Source: Anaerolineales bacterium UBA6055 (GTDB taxonomy: Bacteria; Chloroflexota; Anaerolineae; Aggregatilineales; Phototrophicaceae). Taken from it: a stretch of DNA of 64,000 nt. Positions 59,294 to 64,000 of the stretch are shown piece after piece (position 1 is the stretch's first letter; every line of letters begins with the position of its first letter). A program made the translations under genes and the position numbers. Under the pieces are notes generated by a model. The model saw only the letters and a list, made by a program, of their open reading frames with translations. It ran no database searches and was not told where the DNA came from. The stretch lies in assembly GCA_002428985.1 (NCBI GenBank), contig DIYL01000006.1, positions 44,382 to 108,381 of the forward strand. The letters are read 5' to 3'.

Positions 59294-59842
59294 CTACCCA
59301 CGACGCAACGCAATATCACGCCAGAAATCTGCAACTTCGGTGATGAGATCACCCTCAGCTTTATAAGTTGCATCAAATTCGTAGATATTTTCCATATCGC
59401 GGATTTTCCACTCACGCACCAACTCACCGACTGCGGCGGAACGTTCGGATGGGTTGTGATAACGCGCACCGAGTGTCAGATGAATACGCTTAAGAATAGA
59501 ATCTAGCGATGCGACCAGACAAACAACTGGACCAGTACGTTGCATATCCTGTAGAAGACCGCTGTTGAGCAAGGTGCTACCACTTACCCGAATCAGCGTG
59601 TTACGATATAACGCAACCTCATCCATGATTTCTGCTTCGACTGTCTTCAAGCGACGTTCACCATACGTTGAGCGAATCGTGTCGATTTGTTCACCAAAAC
59701 GATCTTCAATCTGACGCTCCACATCAACCATACGCAAGCCTAAACGATCTGCCAATTGGCGCGAGATACGCGGGCGATTCGGTTCAATATAGCCTGTGAT
59801 AATCAGATTGAGATCGGTAAGGAGGGGTAACTCACTTGCCAT
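59294..59842 (-). CDS. Shikimate-kinase-like protein with degenerate P-loop
   Basis: 182 residues. Helical pattern and segments 'RQLADRLGLRMVDVERQIEDRFG' and 'RVSGSTLLNS' follow the shikimate kinase (AroK/SKI) fold. The Walker A site, normally G-x-x-G-x-G-K-S/T, reads 'GYIEPNRPRI' (17-26), so the P-loop glycines and Lys are lost. The 'EDRFGEQIDTI' segment corresponds to the shikimate-binding acidic site only loosely. Catalysis is doubtful; it may be a regulatory or structural pseudokinase. It overlaps the HAD gene by 11 bases at its start. Confidence 0.7.
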   Translation of the reverse strand: MASELPLLTDLNLIITGYIEPNRPRISRQLADRLGLRMVDVERQIEDRFGEQIDTIRSTYGERRLKTVEAEIMDEVALYRNTLIRVSGSTLLNSGLLQDMQRTGPVVCLVASLDSILKRIHLTLGARYHNPSERSAAVGELVREWKIRDMENIYEFDATYKAEGDLITEVADFWRDIALRRG

Positions 59843-60608
59843 CTTTGCGCCAACCGGGGAACCATTCGTCTAGAATATGCGGGAGTTCGTCAAATGAATT
59901 GAGTGCACCATCAGGTACAATCAGACCGCTAATCATTTTTTGAGTTGTTTTTTTCACGCGAAGGATTGCTCGCATCCCAGCCCCTTGTGCACCAGCAATG
60001 TCTGCTACTGGATTGTCGCCAATGAAGATCGTTTCTTCTGGTGATGTGCCCATAATATCGAGGGCATATTCAAAAATCTTTGGATGTGGCTTAAGGTATC
60101 CTGCATCTGCCGCCGAAATCCGGCATAGATCAAAGTAATCAATTAACTCGTGACTGATCAATTCGGCATCACGCATTGCCATCGGTTGTGACGCATTCGT
60201 GACGATACCAATTTTGATGTCATTTGCTAATAATGTTTCTAGCATAGCCGGAACATCTAGGAAAACCACTGTACCCTCAATCACACCCCAATCATAAGCT
60301 TTTAAGATAGCTTCGCGGTCAAGCTCATCTTTAGGGACACCCAATTCACCAAGCGTTGTATATAACACATTGGGCATATTGGGGGCGCGTAAGGTGCTAC
60401 GTCCCTCTGCCCACGCCGATTTTGTATTTTCCATGTATTGGGTGACAAGGGTTTCGATTGGTACATCAAATGGGGGTTGATGCTCATTGATGTAGGCATG
60501 AACACCGGAAAGGCGCTCGGTCTCAACCTCACGCCAATCCAAATTGACACCACTCCAATCAATCAGGGTGTCATCAAAGTCAAATAGGATGCCTTTAAGC
60601 TCGGGCAT
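59832..60608 (-). CDS. HAD-superfamily hydrolase
   Basis: 258 residues from the ATG at 60608. All four HAD motifs are intact: 'LFDFDDTLID' (nucleophile D), 'IVTNAS', a Lys in 'LKPHPKIF', and 'IFIGDNPVADI'. The helical cap between motifs I and II fits the phosphoglycolate phosphatase-like subclass. It hydrolyses a phosphomonoester of an unknown metabolite. It lies seven bases after the SDR-like gene and overlaps the shikimate-kinase-like gene, so the three form an operon. Confidence 0.9.
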   Translation of the reverse strand: MPELKGILFDFDDTLIDWSGVNLDWREVETERLSGVHAYINEHQPPFDVPIETLVTQYMENTKSAWAEGRSTLRAPNMPNVLYTTLGELGVPKDELDREAILKAYDWGVIEGTVVFLDVPAMLETLLANDIKIGIVTNASQPMAMRDAELISHELIDYFDLCRISAADAGYLKPHPKIFEYALDIMGTSPEETIFIGDNPVADIAGAQGAGMRAILRVKKTTQKMISGLIVPDGALNSFDELPHILDEWFPGWRKDGK

Positions 60609-60615
60609 ACACGAA

Positions 60616-61824
60616 TTAGCCCCCTGAAGCGCGTTTTTCAGCACGGGCTTTCTTACGCGCTAATGCACGTTGGCGGCGTTCTTCTTTCTTAGCTTCGTCT
60701 TCGTTCCATGGTGCAGGTCCATCAGATGCTGGGGGAGCTGCTGGTTTAGCCGCTGCTGGTTTTTCTTCAGCCGCTGGCTTAGCTGCTGGTTTTTCTTCAG
60801 CTTTGGTTTCTTCAGGTAATTCGGCAATTGGCTGACCACTCTTAAGGGCTTCAATTGCTTCGGCGGCTTTGTCTTCGTATTCTCTGTAGAATTCTGTGAC
60901 GTCAGTTGCTTCTGCCATGCGCCACATGAGTAAGGTCGCATCCAAACCACTGGTTGCATCAGTATGTTGTGGTTGCCAACCGTATTTTTCTTTGATTGTT
61001 GTTGTATCGAGTACAACTTCGCGTTTGAGCAATTTATCACGCATGGTTTCGCCACGTAAACGTACCATAAATCCAGCCGATGCAAAGTTAACGGTCTGGA
61101 AACCGAGGACTTCACCAAGTTGTGTTGCAAAGTCGTTAGGGCTTTGCGGGGTATCATCAGCGACATTGATGATCTCTGCTAGTGTATCACCATCGGATTC
61201 TGCTTCGACAAGTGCGACAATCGCTTCGGCAAGGTCGTCTTCATGTATCCATGAAGCATTGTGCGTGCCTTTATAAATCGCTTCTGTATTACGGAGCAAA
61301 TCAGCCACCATCTCGGTGCTATAGTTATTGCCACCGTAGATATACCCTGCACGCACGACATATCCGTCGATGCCACCGTCAAGAACAGCTGCTTCTGCTT
61401 CTTGCATGGCGGTATATTCTGAGCCTTCAGCATCTTGCATAAAACCGAAACTGATCGAAACAATTTTGTCGACTTCGTTTTTACCTGCTGCTTGAACGAC
61501 TGTATTGGTAATCTCGGGAAGCCATTCGACGTGACCAGCAAAATCAAAATCAGATTGTGGAACACCGCCAAATGTCTGTGGCGCAGCATGAACAACAATG
61601 TCGACATCTGCCATTCGCAAGACGCTTAAAATTTCGCCTTCGCGGCTTAAGTTTGGGTACACGGGTAATGCACCAGCACGGCGGATAGCGAGTGCGCCAT
61701 CAGCATCGCTTGCTTGTGCAATCACACTATGACCATTACGTAATAGGGCTTTGACAGTCGCCAAGCCAACACTTTCAGAACCACCTGTAACAAATATATT
61801 GAAGGTTTTTTTCTCGTCTGCCAT
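60616..61824 (-). CDS. NAD-dependent epimerase/dehydratase-like (extended SDR) with charged tail
   Basis: 402 residues from the ATG at 61824 (a GTG one codon upstream is unlikely). Rossmann motif 'FVTGGSESVGLATVKALL' (~11-28), 'DIVVHAA', and 'GYVVRAGYIYGGNNYSTEMV' are typical of extended SDRs. The catalytic Y-x-x-x-K is Y137-T-A-M-Q141: Lys is replaced by Gln, so activity is doubtful. The last ~95 residues are a low-complexity Ala/Pro/Lys/Glu tail ending in a basic 'RKKARAEKRASGG'. First gene of the SDR-HAD-SK operon. Confidence 0.85.
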   Translation of the reverse strand: MADEKKTFNIFVTGGSESVGLATVKALLRNGHSVIAQASDADGALAIRRAGALPVYPNLSREGEILSVLRMADVDIVVHAAPQTFGGVPQSDFDFAGHVEWLPEITNTVVQAAGKNEVDKIVSISFGFMQDAEGSEYTAMQEAEAAVLDGGIDGYVVRAGYIYGGNNYSTEMVADLLRNTEAIYKGTHNASWIHEDDLAEAIVALVEAESDGDTLAEIINVADDTPQSPNDFATQLGEVLGFQTVNFASAGFMVRLRGETMRDKLLKREVVLDTTTIKEKYGWQPQHTDATSGLDATLLMWRMAEATDVTEFYREYEDKAAEAIEALKSGQPIAELPEETKAEEKPAAKPAAEEKPAAAKPAAPPASDGPAPWNEDEAKKEERRQRALARKKARAEKRASGG

Positions 61825-61943
61825 CACTCGTATCTCTCTCAGCGATAATAATAATGTGGATTATGCCACAAAACCCGACCCATTGGCACACCTCATTCTA
61901 TTAGATTAAGATGAAGAACCATAAATCGGTAAGATTTGTTAGT

Positions 61944-62987
61944 CTATACCTCAAATAGTAGGTCAGGGTTTACAGCTTTTTGGTTTAACCATTGGCCATC
62001 AATTGTTTCATCTCGTCCCATGCGGACTTCAAAATGTAAATGAGGTGCCGATGAACATCCGTGATTGCCCGATAGCCCTAATCGTTGCCCTTGATTAACA
62101 ACCTCACCTAAGCGTACATGTACTTCGGCAAAGTGTGCATAGAGAATATAGACAAAACCATCTGTCAAAAAATTATCATCCATATGTTCGCGTAATGTCG
62201 GTGGCATGAGGGCATAATCATGGCGTATAGTTACAAAATTACCATAGCCATAACCCCATGCCGGATCCTTAAGAATATTGCCGAAGCAAGGGAAGATGTT
62301 GGGTCTAGACCGTCCTTCGCAATTTGTACATTCACCGACACGCACTACTAATCCTTGCGATACAGCCGTTATGGGTGTATTCATTGCGGTGTTCAGGTCG
62401 TAAGCAGGGTGTCTACTATGATACCCTTGATTAATACGCACATCTGCCGGAAGAGGGAATCGTTCAGTAGGTGTTTCTATGATCGGATCAGGTGGTGTCA
62501 AATCATCTTCTGTGATGAAGCTATGTACGAGACAGTCCTCTGTAATAATCACAACATCACCACGAACCCAACCCGCACCTGCTGGTGTTGTAATTGTATA
62601 CCAACGATGCCCATCGGGGTCTTTTTCTGATGCGCCCTGTAATTTAAAAAATGTGCCACCAACAGTCCGTGCGATTACACCAAAATCTAAGCGTGGTCCC
62701 CCTCGGACACTAACTATACCGAGATGAGGTCGAATTTGAATATTGCACGAGATATTGAGTGATTGCGCCGAAATATCTATGTCTGCTTCGGCATCGGTTG
62801 AGGGTCCATACAATGGTAAGCTGTCTAAATCTTGTGTTGATGGAATCTCGATATTGAACAAGACACAACTGTCTACGTGTGGTTCATCTGTTTGGGGTGG
62901 TGATTGCGCTGGTGGTGTCGTAGTCGGTGTGCTACCCCCAAACAGTGATTGGATTAGTTTGACGAGTGTTTGTATAAAATTCCCCAT
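61944..62987 (-). CDS. M23 family peptidase with SH3-like domain
   Basis: 347 residues. There is no typical signal peptide, but an N-terminal amphipathic segment 'MGNFIQTLVKLIQSLFGG' and a Thr/Pro/Gln linker precede an SH3-like domain (~85-155, 'GPRLDFGVIARTVGGTFFKLQG...WYTITTPAGAGWVRGD'). The C-terminal M23 (LytM) domain has the zinc ligands H and D in 'SRHPAYDLN' and the H-x-H in 'HLHFEVR'. It would cut peptide cross-links of murein or a related polymer; how it leaves the cell is unclear. Confidence 0.88.
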   Translation of the reverse strand: MGNFIQTLVKLIQSLFGGSTPTTTPPAQSPPQTDEPHVDSCVLFNIEIPSTQDLDSLPLYGPSTDAEADIDISAQSLNISCNIQIRPHLGIVSVRGGPRLDFGVIARTVGGTFFKLQGASEKDPDGHRWYTITTPAGAGWVRGDVVIITEDCLVHSFITEDDLTPPDPIIETPTERFPLPADVRINQGYHSRHPAYDLNTAMNTPITAVSQGLVVRVGECTNCEGRSRPNIFPCFGNILKDPAWGYGYGNFVTIRHDYALMPPTLREHMDDNFLTDGFVYILYAHFAEVHVRLGEVVNQGQRLGLSGNHGCSSAPHLHFEVRMGRDETIDGQWLNQKAVNPDLLFEV

Positions 62988-63027
62988 ATAATTCCCTTTC
63001 GCGACACATCATGTGACAATCGTTTGG

Positions 63028-64000
63028 TTAATCATCGTCTCGATCTCTGCCCCTGTCTCGATCTCTATCATCATCGTCATCGTCGTCATCACGTACATCC
63101 GGTTTATCGGGCGGCGCTTTGATGAAGAATTCTTCTAATTCCAGTTCGGTGAGGTCACGTACACGCAACAACTCGCCTCGATTTATCAATTCGCCAAAGT
63201 TCATGACCCACACCCCATCACGGCTGACAATCTCACGGCTATCAGGTGTCCAGACGGGATGCATCACTTGACCGAATGACTGTACCGTATAATTCGTCCT
63301 AAATGATTGACGGATGGTATCTGCTTTTAAATCATATACACGATAAATAGGTGGTGTAATGTTATCATCTAACGACAATAATAATTCGCTATTTGGGCTC
63401 CATTGATATTGTGAGAAATTGAGGTTTATCAACAGCTCACCCGCATCCATATCAAATAATTGTGTCCGCCCTGCGAGGAATCCAGCAAGTACGGCTTTTG
63501 TTTCATCTGGACTCCAGATGATGTCTGTCCAGTCTTCGTTTAATGTTGGCAACGTCCAAGCAATTTCACCCGTATCTGCTGCTATCAGATGGATTTGGTT
63601 ATCGTCAGTAAAAACAAGGATTTGATCGCCAGAAGGGGATGCCCCCAAAATACCGACATTTTCAATCCGATATTGTTCGTCGCCGTTGCTTGTATCATAT
63701 GCGACAAGGTCTGTAGCTCGTTCTGTTAAGCTATCAACCAGCACGACGATTAAATTGTCATCAGCAACCCATTGGAAATCATAATATATGCCACTCAATG
63801 GGATGGATAATGCGACCTCACCTGCAGGGTAGTTTATGATATTAGCAGTGTTATCGGTTGTGTTTTGGTCGACAAATTGCGTGTAATCACGATTCCACTC
63901 GGACAATGCTGGAATGAACTCATCCGACGAGAAAATAACCTCACCTGTCTCAATATCGATGATTGTCATTTGATCGGTTTTATCACTGATGAGATTACGG
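63028..64000 (-). CDS. Propeller-repeat protein with Asp/Arg tail (5' truncated by window)
   Basis: The frame stays open to the window edge, so the N-terminus is missing; about 323 residues are visible. PD40/WD40-like strands ('IVWSPDETKAVLAG', 'FSQYQWSPNSELLLSLD', 'HPVWTPDSREIVSRDGVW', 'TIIDIETGEVIFSSDEF') form a beta-propeller, followed by a C-terminal run of about twenty mainly Asp/Arg residues. The acidic-basic tail may bind metal ions or a partner. Function unknown. It lies 40 bases upstream of the M23 gene on the same strand. Confidence 0.75.
   Translation of the reverse strand, partial: RNLISDKTDQMTIIDIETGEVIFSSDEFIPALSEWNRDYTQFVDQNTTDNTANIINYPAGEVALSIPLSGIYYDFQWVADDNLIVVLVDSLTERATDLVAYDTSNGDEQYRIENVGILGASPSGDQILVFTDDNQIHLIAADTGEIAWTLPTLNEDWTDIIWSPDETKAVLAGFLAGRTQLFDMDAGELLINLNFSQYQWSPNSELLLSLDDNITPPIYRVYDLKADTIRQSFRTNYTVQSFGQVMHPVWTPDSREIVSRDGVWVMNFGELINRGELLRVRDLTELELEEFFIKAPPDKPDVRDDDDDDDDRDRDRGRDRDDD

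Noticed and set aside
60660..61166. 168-codon minus-strand frame in the SDR gene tail
   Set aside because: It is a +1 shadow of the low-complexity Ala/Pro/Lys region of the SDR-like gene on the same strand.

Overview
The window reads as a chromosomal segment of a free-living bacterium, most likely a Chloroflexota member of Anaerolineae/Aggregatilineales type. This rests on gene content (serine/threonine kinase-STAND ATPase-TPR giants, Uma2, DUF6745, paired DUF2330 proteins, DrrAB-type exporters, Gldg proteins, a PhyH dioxygenase, a sulfatase) and on a moderate-to-low GC content. It is inference, because no rRNA or marker phylogeny is available. No rRNA, tRNA or CRISPR array was seen.

Layout. 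1-0.8 kb: the end of a fasciclin-domain gene with a Met/acid repeat tail. 0.9-12.5 kb: a signalling block made of a STAS-like protein, a TIR-FHA protein, and (divergent from it) three giant Ser/Thr kinase-STAND-TPR paralogues with a small DUF1059 protein between the second and third. 12.5-15 kb: a MarR regulator with a DrrA/DrrB-type drug exporter. 15-20.8 kb: a glycosyltransferase, a zinc-ribbon protein, a leucine-rich-repeat DUF6745 protein, Uma2 and an exported propeller protein. 20.8-23.3 kb: an AT-rich accessory island with small membrane proteins, bounded by two copies of the same gene leader. 23.3-37.8 kb: a PhyH dioxygenase pair, a 1492-residue exported TPR protein, a structured intergenic element, a glycosyltransferase, GAF and methyltransferase genes, an MBL hydrolase, a GH16-like protein, a secreted LRR protein and a sulfatase. 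37.8-43.2 kb: a rearranged locus (nucleotidyltransferase between two copies of a neighbour's 3' end), an IS605-type TnpB, and a TIR-like/FHA/ubiquitin-like multidomain protein. 43.2-48.3 kb: a VOC/TetR pair with two clear operators, an Imm11-like orphan, a 637-residue orphan and a broken TIR gene. 48.3-64 kb: hemB, a flavin reductase, two DUF2330 proteins, a lone receiver domain, a GMC oxidoreductase, a Gldg/permease pair, an SDR-HAD-shikimate-kinase-like operon, an M23 peptidase and a truncated propeller gene.

How the parts may work together. The kinases have intact catalytic motifs, and two TIR proteins carry FHA (phosphothreonine-binding) domains. The TIR of the first (next to the kinases) keeps the catalytic Glu, while the TIR-like domain of the second (40.8 kb) has lost it and the protein adds a ubiquitin-like fold. 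A phosphorylation-gated TIR pathway, in which the STAND/TPR part senses and the kinase and FHA parts relay the signal, is the best candidate for an undescribed system here. It is a hypothesis from domain content and gene order. Three loci also show a partial copy of a neighbouring gene on the far side of an accessory gene or island, which suggests repeated rearrangement at gene ends.
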